A stretch of DNA of 64,000 nt from Ruminobacter amylophilus (GCF_900115655.1 NZ_FOXF01000002.1:83033-147032), one strand, 5' to 3'; positions 29,224 to 38,833 are shown, numbered from the stretch's first letter. Numbers and translations: made by a program. The notes: generated by a model from the letters alone, not told the origin.

Positions 29224-29471
29224 AATGTTTTCAATAATTACAGTGGTTTTTTGCGGTATGCCCTGAGTTCTAAAAAACATTTTTTGATTTTTGTTTATTT
29301 TTGTATAGAATATAAAACTTTTTAATAAAAAGTGTGCGTTAACTGATTATTGTTTGGTTAACAGCAGAAAAAGAAATATAAATTTTTACCATGGATTCCT
29401 TCTATGAGGATTGATGAACCGCAGGTATGAACAGGAACAGGTAATTATTTAAATAAAGGAGAGAATGCTGT
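29224..29471 (+). other. Upstream region of paralogue B
   Basis: AT-rich, no gene. The Shine-Dalgarno AAAGGAGAG lies at 29455-29463 ahead of ATG 29472. No promoter was confidently placed. Confidence 0.4.
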
Positions 29472-29972
29472 ATGTACAATAATGATTATCATAACAAAAG
29501 AAGTAAAAGTGTTACTGTATCTGCACAGGTAAATCATGATGTGGAGAATGTGAAATCATGGATGATGGGAGGTCTGATTATTACATTGGCCACATACCTT
29601 GTTTCATTTCTGGGGATATTTGCCGTGGTGGTAAACTTTATGGCAATGGTAAAAGTAAAAAAAATGCTTGATGATATAAGAGCACCTGAGTTCCTGAGAC
29701 TGCTTTCATTCAGCTCCATAGTTGCCAATATAGTTCTTCAGGTGTTCGGTTTATTCATGGGGATGTTTTTATTTAAAATTGCGGTAAGAATAGGAATGGA
29801 ACCGTTTGATATGATGTTCAGTACTTATGAACTTATCAACAGGGCCTTATCCAATCTTTCTTCTATTGAAACAGTAATTATCAGCGGACTTCTTGTAGTC
29901 ACTTTGGGTATACAGGGATTTCTTCTTTTTGTCTGGATAAAGTTATTTTCTTTTTTTAAAAATACTTTTTAA
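29472..29972 (+). CDS. Unrecognised integral membrane protein, paralogue B
   Basis: 166 residues. A polar N-terminus of ~35 residues precedes about four hydrophobic helices: GGLIITLATYLVSFLGIFAV, FMAMVKVKK, SFSSIVANIVLQVFGLFMGM and VIISGLLVVTLGIQGFLLF. The helix spacing, the VKVKK block and the aromatic C-terminal end mirror paralogue A at 28536-29159. Its own terminator pair follows. No known family recognised. Confidence 0.75.
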   Translation: MYNNDYHNKRSKSVTVSAQVNHDVENVKSWMMGGLIITLATYLVSFLGIFAVVVNFMAMVKVKKMLDDIRAPEFLRLLSFSSIVANIVLQVFGLFMGMFLFKIAVRIGMEPFDMMFSTYELINRALSNLSSIETVIISGLLVVTLGIQGFLLFVWIKLFSFFKNTF

Positions 29973-29989
29973 ATATAAGTGACAAAATG

Positions 29990-30027
29990 AGGCTTTGCGT
30001 GGTATACCCTGACGTAAAGCCTTCTTT
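29990..30027 (+). terminator. Terminator after paralogue B, first hairpin
   Basis: Stem AGGCTTTGCGT/ACGTAAAGCCT with one G-T pair and an 11-base loop, then TCTTT. Confidence 0.7.
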
Positions 30028-30030
30028 CAG

Positions 30031-30069
30031 AGTCGTGTCCTTTGAGGAAAGTACACGACTTCGTTTTTT
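30031..30069 (+). terminator. Terminator after paralogue B, second hairpin
   Basis: Stem AGTCGTGT/ACACGACT followed by TCG and six T. Together with the hairpin at 29990 it makes a double terminator. Confidence 0.8.
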
Positions 30070-30291
30070 ACAGGTGAAGATAAAATTCTGAAGTTTTGGT
30101 TTTTATAGACGGAAAACGTTCGTTTTCACAGTAATATAATTATTCAGTATTTCAAAAATATGTTTATGTTATTATGTATTATGAATGTTCGAAGGAATGT
30201 TCTGATATGTTTTTTATATAATAACATAATTGTCTGTTGTGACCTTTGTTGTTAAGGTCTGAATTCAATTAACATATTAAGGAGAAAATGA
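30070..30291 (+). other. Upstream region of the glutathione peroxidase gene
   Basis: AT-rich, no gene seen. It contains repeated TTATTATGTATTATG-like sequence around 30165-30185. The Shine-Dalgarno AAGGAGA is at 30279-30285. Confidence 0.4.
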
Positions 30292-30831
30292 ATGATATAT
30301 GATTACGTTATCACTACCGGCAAGGGTGATAAGCTGAATCTCAATGATTATCGCGGCAGGGTGATTATGATTGTAAATACCGCCACAGGATGCGGTTTCA
30401 CCCCTCAGTATGAGCCTATTGAACAGCTTTACAGAAATTATCATGAGAAGGGACTTGAGATTCTTGATATCCCGTGTAATCAGTTCGGTGGTCAGGCACC
30501 GGGGACTGATGATGAAATACATGAATTCTGTACTCTGCATTTCAATACAACCTTTCCTCAGATGAAGAAAGCCGATGTCAACGGACCTGATGAGCTTCCT
30601 CTGTATACCTATCTTAAGTCCCAGAAGGGATTTGCCGGTTTTGATGAACACAAACTGAAACCTCTTCTTGAAAAAATGCTGGCTGAAGCAGATCCGGAAT
30701 GGGATAAAAAATCGGATATTAAGTGGAATTTCACCAAATTCGTAATAGACCGAAATGGTCAGGTTGTCGCCCGTTTTGAACCTACGGCCGACATGAGTGA
30801 CGTGGAAGATTTTATCAGGTCACTTATTTAA
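30292..30831 (+). CDS. btuE: Glutathione peroxidase family thiol peroxidase (BtuE-like)
   Basis: 179 residues, thioredoxin fold. The peroxidatic Cys is residue 34 in NTATGCGFTPQ, with Gln-68 (FGGQAPG) and Trp-145/Asn-146 (KWNFTKF) completing the tetrad. CNQF and FPQMKKADVNG are family motifs. It reduces hydrogen peroxide or lipid hydroperoxides, probably via thioredoxin in bacteria. ATG at 30292 overlaps an upstream out-of-frame ATG. Monocistronic. Confidence 0.93.
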   Translation: MIYDYVITTGKGDKLNLNDYRGRVIMIVNTATGCGFTPQYEPIEQLYRNYHEKGLEILDIPCNQFGGQAPGTDDEIHEFCTLHFNTTFPQMKKADVNGPDELPLYTYLKSQKGFAGFDEHKLKPLLEKMLAEADPEWDKKSDIKWNFTKFVIDRNGQVVARFEPTADMSDVEDFIRSLI

Positions 30832-31192
30832 CGTGTGAATCATTATCCTGTTCTGTTTCGAAGGACGGAACAGGATTCTCTCATGTAATTTAAGTTCTCC
30901 GGTCTCGGAATTTTTACGATTGTGCATACGTAAAAATGAGATCTCTAACATATATTTGTAAATTTAAAAGAGTATGTCATTGAAAAAACGCAAGGCATAA
31001 CATATTTAAAATATAGCATTCAGATTTTTTTAACTTGGGCATTGACAGAGAGAATCCATTTATATAGTGTGCAGTAGCCCATTACTGACGAATTATGCTA
31101 AGACAAACAGCATGTATTACTGTAAAATACAGAACCATATGTGTAAAAAACGTTTGTATACGGATGAATTATAAAAATAACTGGTTAGAATA
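30832..31192 (+). promoter_or_regulatory. secA upstream region with promoter
   Basis: A hairpin ATCCTGTTC/GAACAGGAT (about 30844-30877) may end the peroxidase transcript, although its T-tail is poor. A consensus -35 TTGACA at 31042-31047 is followed by TATAGT (15 bases) or TAGTGT (17 bases) as -10. There is no secM-like gene upstream of secA, unlike E. coli. Confidence 0.5.
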
Positions 31193-33934
31193 ATGTTTCA
31201 GACAATACTTACAAAAATTTTTGGCAGCAGCAATGATCGTATAGTTAAGCAATTAAATAAGGTTGTTGTTAAGATTAACGGTTTAGAACCTCAGTTCAAA
31301 CAGCTTAAGGATGAGGATTTCAAAACCTATACAGAGAATTATAAAAAGCGCGTGGCTGAAGGTTTAAAGCTTGAAGCTGACGGAAAGAAACAGTACGGCA
31401 GCACTCTTGATGAGATTCTTCCTGAGGCTTTTGCCCTGGTAAGAGAAGCTTCAAAGCGTGTTCTCGGACTCAGACCTTTTGATGTTCAGCTGATGGGCGG
31501 TATGGTTCTCAATGAAAACCAGATTGCTGAAATGAAGACCGGTGAAGGTAAGACTCTGACTGCACTTCTTCCTGCATATCTCAATGCACTTACCGGTAAA
31601 GGCGTTCATGTTGTTACAGTAAATGATTATCTTGCCAAGCGTGACAGTGACTGGTGTCGTCCTCTTTTTGAGTTCTTCGGAATGACAGTGGGATGTAACA
31701 TTCCGGGAATGGATGCGGAAGCAAAGCGTGCCGCATATGCCTGTGACGTAACATACGGTACCAACAATGAATTCGGTTTCGACTACCTCAGAGATAACAT
31801 GGCTTATATTCCTGAACAGCGAGTTCAGAGACCATTGTTCTATGCTCTGGTGGACGAAGTGGACTCAGTGCTCATCGATGAGGCTCGTACTCCTCTGATT
31901 ATTTCCGGTGCTGCAGAAGACAGTTCCGATCTTTATGTGGCTGTGAACAAGATTATTCCAGAACTTGTAGAACAGGAAAAGGAAGATTCTGACGATTACC
32001 ACGGCAATGGTGACTATACACGTGATCTCAAGAACAAGCAGGCTTATCTTACTGAAAACGGTCAGATTCATGTTGAGGAACTGCTTCAGAAGGCAGGTAT
32101 TCTTCCTGAAAACCAGACACTGTATTCAAGTGCAAGTATTACCCTGCTGCACCACGTGATGGCTGCACTGCGTGCTCACGTACTTTTTGAAAAGGATGTG
32201 GATTATATCGTTAAAGACGGTGAAGTAATCATTGTTGACGAACACACTGGCCGTACCATGATCGGCCGCAGATGGAGTGACGGTCTTCATCAGGCCGTTG
32301 AAGCCAAGGAAGGTGTGGAAATTCATCATGAAAACCAGACTCTTGCTTCCATTACATTCCAGAATTACTTCCGTATGTACGAAAAGCTTGCAGGTATGAC
32401 CGGTACTGCAGATACCGAAGCATACGAATTCCAGCAGATTTATAACTTAAGAACAGTTGTGCTTCCTACAAACAAGCCGATGATTCGTGAAGATCTGATT
32501 GACCTTATTTACGGTTCTGAAGAAGAAAAGTTTGAAGCTGTTGTGAAGGATATCAAGTCTGAAATCGGTAAAGGCCGTCCGGTTCTTGTAGGTACAATTT
32601 CAATTGAAAATTCCGAAAAGCTGTCTCAGTATCTGACCAAGCTCGATATCAAGCATCAGGTTCTTAACGCCAAGTTCCATGCACAGGAAGCTCAGATTGT
32701 TGCTCAGGCAGGTCGTCCTGGTACAGTAACCATAGCAACCAACATGGCAGGTCGTGGTACTGATATCGTACTCGGCGGTTCTCTTGATGCGGACCTTGCC
32801 GCTCTCACCGATCCAACTCCTGAACAGATTCAGCAGGTTAAGGATGAATGGCAGAAGCGTCATGATGCTGTTGTAGCTGCCGGCGGTCTCCATATCATCG
32901 GTACAGAACGTCATGAATCACGCCGTATAGATAATCAGCTCCGTGGTCGTTCAGGCAGACAGGGTGACCCAGGTTCTTCCCGTTTCTATCTTTCTCTCGA
33001 TGATGATCTGCTGAGAAGATTCGGTTCAGACAGAATCAAGACCGTTATGAAGCATCTCGGGATGGAACGCGGTGAGCCTATTGGTCACAAGCTTGTGTCC
33101 AGAGCGATTGAAAATGCACAGCGTAAGGTTGAAACCAGAAACTTTGACCTGCGTAAGAGCCTTCTTGAATTCGACGATGTAGCAAATGAACAGCGTAAGG
33201 TAATTTACGAATTACGTAATTCCCTGCTCGACGGCAAGGTTGATCAGGGTAATATCGACATGATTCGTTCAGATGTTTACAACTCTGTTATCAATGAATT
33301 CATCAGTCCTAATTCTTTAATTGAAACCTGGAATGTTCCTGGCCTTACTGAAAAGCTCAAGAATGAATTTGCCCTGGATTTACCTATTCAGAGCTGGATT
33401 GATAATGATGAGAAGCTGATTGAGGAAAACATCCGTTCAAAGATCGTTGATGAGGCAAAGGATGTATTTGAAGCGAAGAAGCTGCTTATCGGAGAGGAAA
33501 GAGCCGGTCAGCTGATTCGCAACATTATGCTGCAGTCTCTTGATACTCTCTGGAAGGAACACCTTGCTTCAATGGATTATCTCCGTCAGGGTATCGGTTT
33601 AAGAGGTTACGCACAGCGTAATCCTAAGCAGGAATACAAGCTTGAATCCTATCGTATGTTCACTGAGATGATGGAGAACTTCAAGTATCAGGTAATCAGA
33701 ATTCTCAGCTGCATCCAGATTAAGGTTCAGGAAATTGATGAAATGGAACAGAAGCGTCAGGAACTGGCTGATGAAGCTGAAAAGAAGTTTAATGACGAAG
33801 CTGAATCCAAGGCCAAGGAAATCGAAAAGATGAATGCGGCTTTCTCAGATCCTGACCACAAGGTGGGGCGCAATGATCCTTGTCCTTGCGGAAGCGGAAA
33901 GAAGTATAAGAACTGTCACGGACGTCTGGTTTAA
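31193..33934 (+). CDS. secA: SecA, preprotein translocase ATPase
   Basis: 913 residues (901 in E. coli). The DEAD motor has Walker A MKTGEGKT near residue 115 and [19 protein letters not shown]. The second nucleotide-binding fold has [10 protein letters not shown] and the [11 protein letters not shown] block. The C-terminal helical scaffold is followed by a zinc-binding SEC-C tail ([13 protein letters not shown]) that binds SecB and lipid. It drives protein export through SecYEG. Single-gene unit with its own terminator. Confidence 0.98.
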   Translation: MFQTILTKIFGSSNDRIVKQLNKVVVKINGLEPQFKQLKDEDFKTYTENYKKRVAEGLKLEADGKKQYGSTLDEILPEAFALVREASKRVLGLRPFDVQLMGGMVLNENQIAEMKTGEGKTLTALLPAYLNALTGKGVHVVTVNDYLAKRDSDWCRPLFEFFGMTVGCNIPGMDAEAKRAAYACDVTYGTNNEFGFDYLRDNMAYIPEQRVQRPLFYALVDEVDSVLIDEARTPLIISGAAEDSSDLYVAVNKIIPELVEQEKEDSDDYHGNGDYTRDLKNKQAYLTENGQIHVEELLQKAGILPENQTLYSSASITLLHHVMAALRAHVLFEKDVDYIVKDGEVIIVDEHTGRTMIGRRWSDGLHQAVEAKEGVEIHHENQTLASITFQNYFRMYEKLAGMTGTADTEAYEFQQIYNLRTVVLPTNKPMIREDLIDLIYGSEEEKFEAVVKDIKSEIGKGRPVLVGTISIENSEKLSQYLTKLDIKHQVLNAKFHAQEAQIVAQAGRPGTVTIATNMAGRGTDIVLGGSLDADLAALTDPTPEQIQQVKDEWQKRHDAVVAAGGLHIIGTERHESRRIDNQLRGRSGRQGDPGSSRFYLSLDDDLLRRFGSDRIKTVMKHLGMERGEPIGHKLVSRAIENAQRKVETRNFDLRKSLLEFDDVANEQRKVIYELRNSLLDGKVDQGNIDMIRSDVYNSVINEFISPNSLIETWNVPGLTEKLKNEFALDLPIQSWIDNDEKLIEENIRSKIVDEAKDVFEAKKLLIGEERAGQLIRNIMLQSLDTLWKEHLASMDYLRQGIGLRGYAQRNPKQEYKLESYRMFTEMMENFKYQVIRILSCIQIKVQEIDEMEQKRQELADEAEKKFNDEAESKAKEIEKMNAAFSDPDHKVGRNDPCPCGSGKKYKNCHGRLV

Positions 33935-33960
33935 TTCTGGAATGAATCGTGAATAATCTG

Positions 33961-33997
33961 AACCCGTTATTGATCACCGGATTGATAACGGGTTTTT
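33961..33997 (+). terminator. Terminator after secA
   Basis: Stem AACCCGTTAT/ATAACGGGTT with a 14-base loop, then five T. Confidence 0.85.
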
Positions 33998-34185
33998 ATT
34001 ATCATGATGAATTCAGTCCGTTAATCAGAGATAAATTAAGCAAAAAAACTCTGGTGCAGAAAACATAGTATAATAGCCGTAATTTGTTATCGGCTCATTG
34101 AAAAACGTTTATTGTCAGCCAGGGAATAACACATCCTGCGTCAGTTTTAACGTAATTTAAAATCAGATTTTGAAAGAAGGTTATT

Positions 34186-34389
34186 ATGGCTTTTGAAAAC
34201 TTGTCAAAAATGGATCCTTATATTTTACTGTCCATGGTAAACATGAAACTTCGCGATTTTGATGATCATGATCTGGACAGCTTCTGTGCCACATACGAAA
34301 TTAACAGGGAAGAACTCGAGAAGAAACTGAAAGATGCCGGTTTCGAGTACGATCCCGAGACCAACCAGTTCAAATATAATTCACTTTGA
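34186..34389 (+). CDS. DUF4250 family small protein
   Basis: 67 residues, acidic. It reads MDPYILLSMVNMKLRDF and later LEKKLKDAGFEYDPETNQF, the characteristic blocks of DUF4250 (a short alpha-helical domain of unknown function common in gut bacteria). The Shine-Dalgarno AGAAGG lies seven bases before the ATG. It is followed 61 bases later by the 406-residue gene in the same direction. Confidence 0.82.
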   Translation: MAFENLSKMDPYILLSMVNMKLRDFDDHDLDSFCATYEINREELEKKLKDAGFEYDPETNQFKYNSL

Positions 34390-34450
34390 ATTACCGGCTA
34401 CTCCGTTCAGATTAAATAAGAATAATCACCTGATTGCCACAGTTTAAATT

Positions 34451-35671
34451 ATGTTATTAATTCATCTTCTTCCGTTTAATCGCGATAATTATCCATGGTG
34501 TGTGGATATAATTTCCGTAAATCCAGAAAATGCTGAGATTCTTTCTCAGAGCAGAATTGTGGTAACGCCTCCTGCAGGCATATGCCCGTCTCCGACGTAT
34601 GCTGTTTCATTCGACTGCGACTGCATTGAAGCCGTAAGGAAAACCGGCCTGAATCCGGCGGCAGCTGCAGAAAGACTTGCAATGATTATAAAGAATCACG
34701 AACGTCTGGTTTTTTCCGGAAAAAGAGCCTATCTGATGTTCAGGGAACTTCTGTGTAATCTGCAGATGAGAAACGTGCTGAAAAACAAAAGAATAACTTC
34801 ATTTAAAAGTATTGTTCATGCCGCGGTTTCACTGAAGGGAATTTATTATCCACAGGCATGGAATAATATAAAGAAGCTCGGAGCTGAAACGGGAAACACC
34901 GATAACAGATACATCAGAAGCATGTATGCTGTTTTTAAGGATCTGTATCTTAAGGCCCCAAAGCTTCTCAGTTATTTTGTCAATAAATCCCTTGTTCTGG
35001 ATACGGCTGAATCATCCGGAAAAATTATACTGGGTATAGGTGAGGATTCTTTTTTTATTTTTACACCGGTAATGGTGACATCCGAATATGTACTCGGAAT
35101 CAGTATAGTAAAGGAGATAAAACCTCTGGTACTTCCTGTTAACGGAGCTGTCTGTTATACGGTAAGTTCGGCAATAAATACGTCCATTGCCAGAGAACTC
35201 AAAACTGATTTCGAGCAGATAAAGAAGCTTCATGCGGAATCTTCTGCGTATTTAAGAACCGATTCGGCAGAATACCTCATGCTTATGGATAACCTTGAAA
35301 GCAGTATTAAAAATGAATCTGAGGATGTTCTTGCTTCAGATGAATACAGAAGTACTGAATCAATGTTTGCAGAACTGTCTGAGTGGTTCGAGAAGGACCG
35401 GGATGTTCTGTCTGCAGATGAAGTATGTGCACATATTGCCAGAGCCTCAGGCAGACTTCGCACCGCCATGATGGATTACCTCTATTCAGAGGATTATCCT
35501 CTGCCACTGGGATATGATGAGGTATACAGAGACATTGTGTCGGCAAGAATCAGCAACGCAAGAGACAATATGGTCGCTGAACTTGAATATGCAACGGCTC
35601 AGGCTGAAAAGAACAGTAATCAGCAGAGTCTTCAGAGACTGGCGAATCTGTACAGGTATCTGTCTGAGTAA
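34451..35671 (+). CDS. Unrecognised 406-residue protein
   Basis: No family recognised. The N-terminal ~200 residues are mixed alpha/beta (MLLIHLLPFNRDNYPWCVDI, RIVVTPPAGICPSPTYAVSF), with no signal peptide or membrane helix. Residues about 250-406 are predicted helical and strongly charged, with a possible coiled-coil end (DNMVAELEYATAQAEKN). No Shine-Dalgarno is obvious before ATG 34451; it may depend on read-through from the DUF4250 gene. It is convergent with the Lpd-like gene. Codon use resembles the neighbours, so there is no sign of recent transfer. Confidence 0.75.
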   Translation: MLLIHLLPFNRDNYPWCVDIISVNPENAEILSQSRIVVTPPAGICPSPTYAVSFDCDCIEAVRKTGLNPAAAAERLAMIIKNHERLVFSGKRAYLMFRELLCNLQMRNVLKNKRITSFKSIVHAAVSLKGIYYPQAWNNIKKLGAETGNTDNRYIRSMYAVFKDLYLKAPKLLSYFVNKSLVLDTAESSGKIILGIGEDSFFIFTPVMVTSEYVLGISIVKEIKPLVLPVNGAVCYTVSSAINTSIARELKTDFEQIKKLHAESSAYLRTDSAEYLMLMDNLESSIKNESEDVLASDEYRSTESMFAELSEWFEKDRDVLSADEVCAHIARASGRLRTAMMDYLYSEDYPLPLGYDEVYRDIVSARISNARDNMVAELEYATAQAEKNSNQQSLQRLANLYRYLSE

Positions 35672-35675
35672 TAAA

Positions 35676-35705
35676 AGGCTTTGAATTTGAATAACAGCCT
35701 GTTTT
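35676..35705. terminator. Weak hairpin between convergent genes
   Basis: Stem AGGCT/AGCCT (35676-35680, 35696-35700) followed by GTTTT on the plus strand. It slightly overlaps the end of the minus-strand oxidoreductase gene. The stem is short, so confidence is low. Confidence 0.35.
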
Positions 35706-37131
35706 AAATTACCGGTTCAAAAAGCTTAAAACTCTTTTTGGCGTCTTCAAACGCTTCGGTAAGCATTTCAAAAGCAGAAGGGTGATAGAAGTTGTATCCT
35801 ATCAGGTCGTCAAGAGTCTGCCGATTGAACAGCGCACTGTAAATAAACTGAGACATCTGCTGTGCATAGGGAGCGCATATTTCAGCTCCCAGCAGCATTT
35901 GTGTTTCCCTGTCAAAATACACGTGAACAAGTCCGTGCTTGTATCCTTTGATGACTGAAGTGGTATTGTTTGCGGTTGAACTTTCACCGAGAATGAACTT
36001 GTGTCCGCATCTCGCTCTCTGTTTAACTTCTTCAAATGACAGTCCGGTTACGGTTATTTCCGGATCGGTAAAGGTAATGTCCTGATGAGGCATGTCGCAT
36101 GTCTGGGTTATACGCGGGTATGTGGCGGCATTGCTCCCGGCTATTTTTCCCTGGTATAAAGCCTTCTGCAGATTGTTCCTTGTTGATGTGGTGTCTCCGG
36201 CTATGAATATATGGGGAACGCTGGTCTGAAGTGTTTTTTCATTGCAGTAGGCACAGTTCATCGAATCAAGCTGTATTCCGGCTGTTTCAAGCTGCAGTCC
36301 GTCAAGATTCGGTATTCGTCCTGTTGCGCAGAGTACACAGTCAACCTTCAGGTAACATTCGTGTTCGCTTTCATCAAGATAATATATAACAACGGAATCG
36401 TTGTTCTGCTCTATGGTTGTGAAATGTCCGTAAGGTACGATGAATACTCTTTCTCTGATGGCATTGAGAGCTGCTGATGCAACCTTGGGGTCTGTCAGGT
36501 GGCCTATTTCTCCCATGCCGAATATAGCCGTTTTAACGTTTAGTCTGGTCAGGTATTCCCCAAGTTCCAGTCCTATGCTTCCTGTACCGAATATGGCAAT
36601 GCTCTTAGGCAGTTCCTTCAGTTCAAAAAGTTCATCGCTGGTTATTATCTTGTTTCCGATTTTTTTCAGATTGGCGGGAACGTAGGGTTTTGATCCTGTT
36701 GCAATAACAAAACTTCTGGCGGAAATGGTGGTGTCAGTTCCTTCAATGGCAACGGTGTAAGGGTCAACAAAGAAGGCTTTTCCCATAATACGGCAGTCCT
36801 CGGGAATGGTATAGAATTCCTTGATGTACTGATCAAGAAAAGCTCTTTTCTCATTTCGTACGGTATTGAGAATGTCACTTCTGTCCAGATGCTTGTCCGG
36901 TGATTTTCCGTAAAGTGTCATGGTAAGCATCGGAGTGCTGTTGGCTGAATACTGTCTGCCCATTTCATGAAGAAGCTGAGAAGGTACACATCCTGAATTT
37001 ATTGAGGTGGGGCCTAAAGGACCCTGTTCGATAATGATTGTGTCCGCGTTATTTTCAACTGCCGCCTTGTAGGCCAGCATTCCAGCAGTGCCGGCACCGA
37101 TAATAACAGTGTCAACAGAGATGTGTCTCAT
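35704..37131 (-). CDS. Dihydrolipoamide dehydrogenase-like flavoprotein lacking one redox cysteine
   Basis: 475 residues with the full class I pyridine nucleotide-disulfide oxidoreductase layout. FAD motif GAGTAGMLAYKAA comes first, then the NAD-binding GTGSIGLELGEYL, ATGRIPNLDGL, FIAGDTT, and a C-terminal dimerisation domain with YHPSAFEML. The redox site reads GPTSINSGCVPSQ: Ser-43 replaces the first Cys of the usual CxxxxC, and only Cys-48 remains. The active-site Lys is also changed (Q for K after PS). It is therefore unlikely to act as a normal dihydrolipoamide dehydrogenase. It lies far from any 2-oxoacid dehydrogenase genes and is divergent from the HAD gene. Confidence 0.85.
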   Translation of the reverse strand: MRHISVDTVIIGAGTAGMLAYKAAVENNADTIIIEQGPLGPTSINSGCVPSQLLHEMGRQYSANSTPMLTMTLYGKSPDKHLDRSDILNTVRNEKRAFLDQYIKEFYTIPEDCRIMGKAFFVDPYTVAIEGTDTTISARSFVIATGSKPYVPANLKKIGNKIITSDELFELKELPKSIAIFGTGSIGLELGEYLTRLNVKTAIFGMGEIGHLTDPKVASAALNAIRERVFIVPYGHFTTIEQNNDSVVIYYLDESEHECYLKVDCVLCATGRIPNLDGLQLETAGIQLDSMNCAYCNEKTLQTSVPHIFIAGDTTSTRNNLQKALYQGKIAGSNAATYPRITQTCDMPHQDITFTDPEITVTGLSFEEVKQRARCGHKFILGESSTANNTTSVIKGYKHGLVHVYFDRETQMLLGAEICAPYAQQMSQFIYSALFNRQTLDDLIGYNFYHPSAFEMLTEAFEDAKKSFKLFEPVI

Positions 37132-37315
37132 GGTTATTCCCTCAGCTTTTTTGTTCTCAATTATACTGAGATTGCAGGCTCCGAGACAATGATTTTAAGT
37201 ATAAAGAGTGTTGTTCGTTGATGTTAACTATTAATTTGTTAGAATAGGCTCGCATTCGTCAGAGTTATATATTACTGATGAGTGGCATATGACAGTTGAC
37301 AGATGACAGGGTGGA

Positions 37316-37918
37316 ATGATGGATTTTGCAAAATTATTGAAATATGAATGTCTGGTGTTTGATCTTGACGGTACACTGGTGGATTCCATGCCTTTTCATT
37401 ACGGAGCCTGGGTCAAGGCCGTGGCTCCTTTCGGTTTTGTGCCCGACAGGGAATGGATGTACAGACACGGCGGGGTTCCAAGTCATAAGATTGCCAGAAT
37501 CCTGATTGATGAACATCATCTGCCGTTTGATGATCCCCATGAACTTGCAGCAATCAAGACCCGCAACTATCTTGAAAACATCAGAAACGTGGAAGTATAC
37601 CCCGTGATGCTGGAGCTTCTGAATTTTGCCAGAGAGCATAACATTCACATGGGAATAGGGACGGGGACGCTGCGTTCCAATGTTGAATATATCGTGAATC
37701 ACACCATTCTGAAAGATTATATAAAAGTTATTGTTTCTGCTGATGACGTAAAAAATCACAAGCCTCATCCAGATACATTTCTGAAGGTTGCCGAAGCTTT
37801 CGGGGCTGATCCTCATAAAAGTGCGGTTTTTGAGGATTCATATTTCGGATATGAGGCTGCGATTAACGGTGGATTCGATCTCATAAAGGTGATAAACGGT
37901 ATCCCCGAATTTCAGTAA
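37316..37918 (+). CDS. yqaB: HAD-family sugar phosphatase (YqaB-like)
   Basis: 200 residues. Motif I is DLDGT with nucleophile Asp-16 and acid/base Asp-18. It has an alpha-helical cap of the beta-phosphoglucomutase/YqaB type. GTGTLRSN is motif II, the Lys of KNHKPHPDTF is motif III and FEDSYFG is motif IV. YqaB of E. coli hydrolyses fructose-1-phosphate and similar substrates; the substrate here is inferred only. ATG 37316 follows AGGGTGG; the next codon is also ATG. Confidence 0.85.
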   Translation: MMDFAKLLKYECLVFDLDGTLVDSMPFHYGAWVKAVAPFGFVPDREWMYRHGGVPSHKIARILIDEHHLPFDDPHELAAIKTRNYLENIRNVEVYPVMLELLNFAREHNIHMGIGTGTLRSNVEYIVNHTILKDYIKVIVSADDVKNHKPHPDTFLKVAEAFGADPHKSAVFEDSYFGYEAAINGGFDLIKVINGIPEFQ

Positions 37919-37958
37919 GTGCGGTGTGTTCTGAAATGACAGGGCACCGTAGAACAAG

Positions 37959-37985
37959 AAAACCCGAACTTCAGGTTCGGGTTTT
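37959..37985. terminator. Bidirectional terminator between the HAD gene and hfq
   Basis: Perfect stem AAAACCCGAAC/GTTCGGGTTTT with a five-base loop. T-rich on both strands, serving convergent genes. Confidence 0.9.
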
Positions 37986-38034
37986 AAAATCCAGCCGCAT
38001 CGGACGACCGGAAAAGAATCTAACAGACATCAGA

Positions 38035-38391
38035 TTAGTTCTGGTTCTGATAATTTCTCTGAGGTTTGTGATTATTCTGTCTGAAGTTGTTTCTGTGAGC
38101 CGGCTTTTCGGCACTGCCTGCAATGGTGATGGTGGAAATCTTAGCCTTGTAGATAAGCTGCTGATTTCCGCTGGCATCGGTTAAAGCCATGCTGTACTGA
38201 TCGTGTCCGCTGATAACACCTTCAAGCTTTATGCCACTGACCAAAAAAACTGATACGGTCTGCTTTGTTTCCATAAGCCAGTTAAGAGCGGTATTCTGTC
38301 CGTTGCCTAATGAAAAAGCCTGTTCAAGTGTCTTGTAGTTAAGTTTTTCTGTATTCTCGGAATTCTGAGTGTCAATCTGATTATCTGTCAT
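38035..38391 (-). CDS. hfq: Hfq-like RNA chaperone, divergent
   Basis: 118 residues. Residues about 33-92 match the Hfq Sm fold: NGQNTALNWL aligns with SLQDPFLNAL, VFLVSGIKLEGVI with the Sm1 block IYLVNGIKLQGQI, and LIYKAKISTI with Sm2 (YKHAIST). Differences are an N-terminal extension of about 30 residues, a small insertion in the Sm1-Sm2 turn (DASGNQ), and Ala-Lys instead of His-Ala after YK. The tail is Asn/Gln/Arg-rich (HRNNFRQNNHKPQRNY). Hfq is normally next to miaA and hflX; here it is alone, downstream of a tRNA operon. It could be the only Hfq or a second, specialised one. Confidence 0.82.
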   Translation of the reverse strand: MTDNQIDTQNSENTEKLNYKTLEQAFSLGNGQNTALNWLMETKQTVSVFLVSGIKLEGVISGHDQYSMALTDASGNQQLIYKAKISTITIAGSAEKPAHRNNFRQNNHKPQRNYQNQN

Positions 38392-38452
38392 TGGATTCTC
38401 GTAATTATTATATTTTCATGAAGAAATGTTCATAGTTCTATGTGTTTAAGAT

Positions 38453-38481
38453 TTTATACCAAATTTACATTTAAACAATAA
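38453..38481 (-). promoter_or_regulatory. Candidate hfq promoter
   Basis: Minus strand: -35 TTATTG (plus 38476-38481), 17-base spacer, -10 TATAAA (plus 38453-38458). It lies about 60 bases before the hfq ATG. Read-through from the tRNA genes is also possible because no terminator was found between them. Confidence 0.45.
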
Positions 38482-38560
38482 AAAACATGAACAATATGCA
38501 CAAAATCAAATATGCATTGTGTTTTTGATTTGGTTTGAGCTTTTTTGATGTGTAAGAGAA

Positions 38561-38636
38561 TGGTGCCCAGAGGCGGAATCGAACCACCGACACGGGGATT
38601 TTCAATCCCCTGCTCTACCGACTGAGCTATCTGGGC
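38561..38636 (-). tRNA. tRNA-Phe(GAA), copy 1
   Basis: 76 bases with encoded CCA. Anticodon loop TTGAAAA gives GAA; acceptor GCCCAGA/TCTGGGC; T-loop GTTCGATT. Last gene of the three-tRNA minus-strand operon. Confidence 0.97.
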
Positions 38637-38662
38637 ATTAGAGTCGTTAGAAAGATAACTGA

Positions 38663-38738
<76 letters not shown>

Positions 38739-38747
38739 ACATTTGCC

Positions 38748-38823
38748 TGGTGCCCAGAGGCGGAATCGAACCACCGACACGGGGATTTTCAATCCCCTGC
38801 TCTACCGACTGAGCTATCTGGGC
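38748..38823 (-). tRNA. tRNA-Phe(GAA), copy 2
   Basis: Same sequence as the other tRNA-Phe in the window, 76 bases with CCA. First gene of the operon, directly behind a strong promoter. Confidence 0.97.
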
Positions 38824-38833
38824 AACAGGGGCT

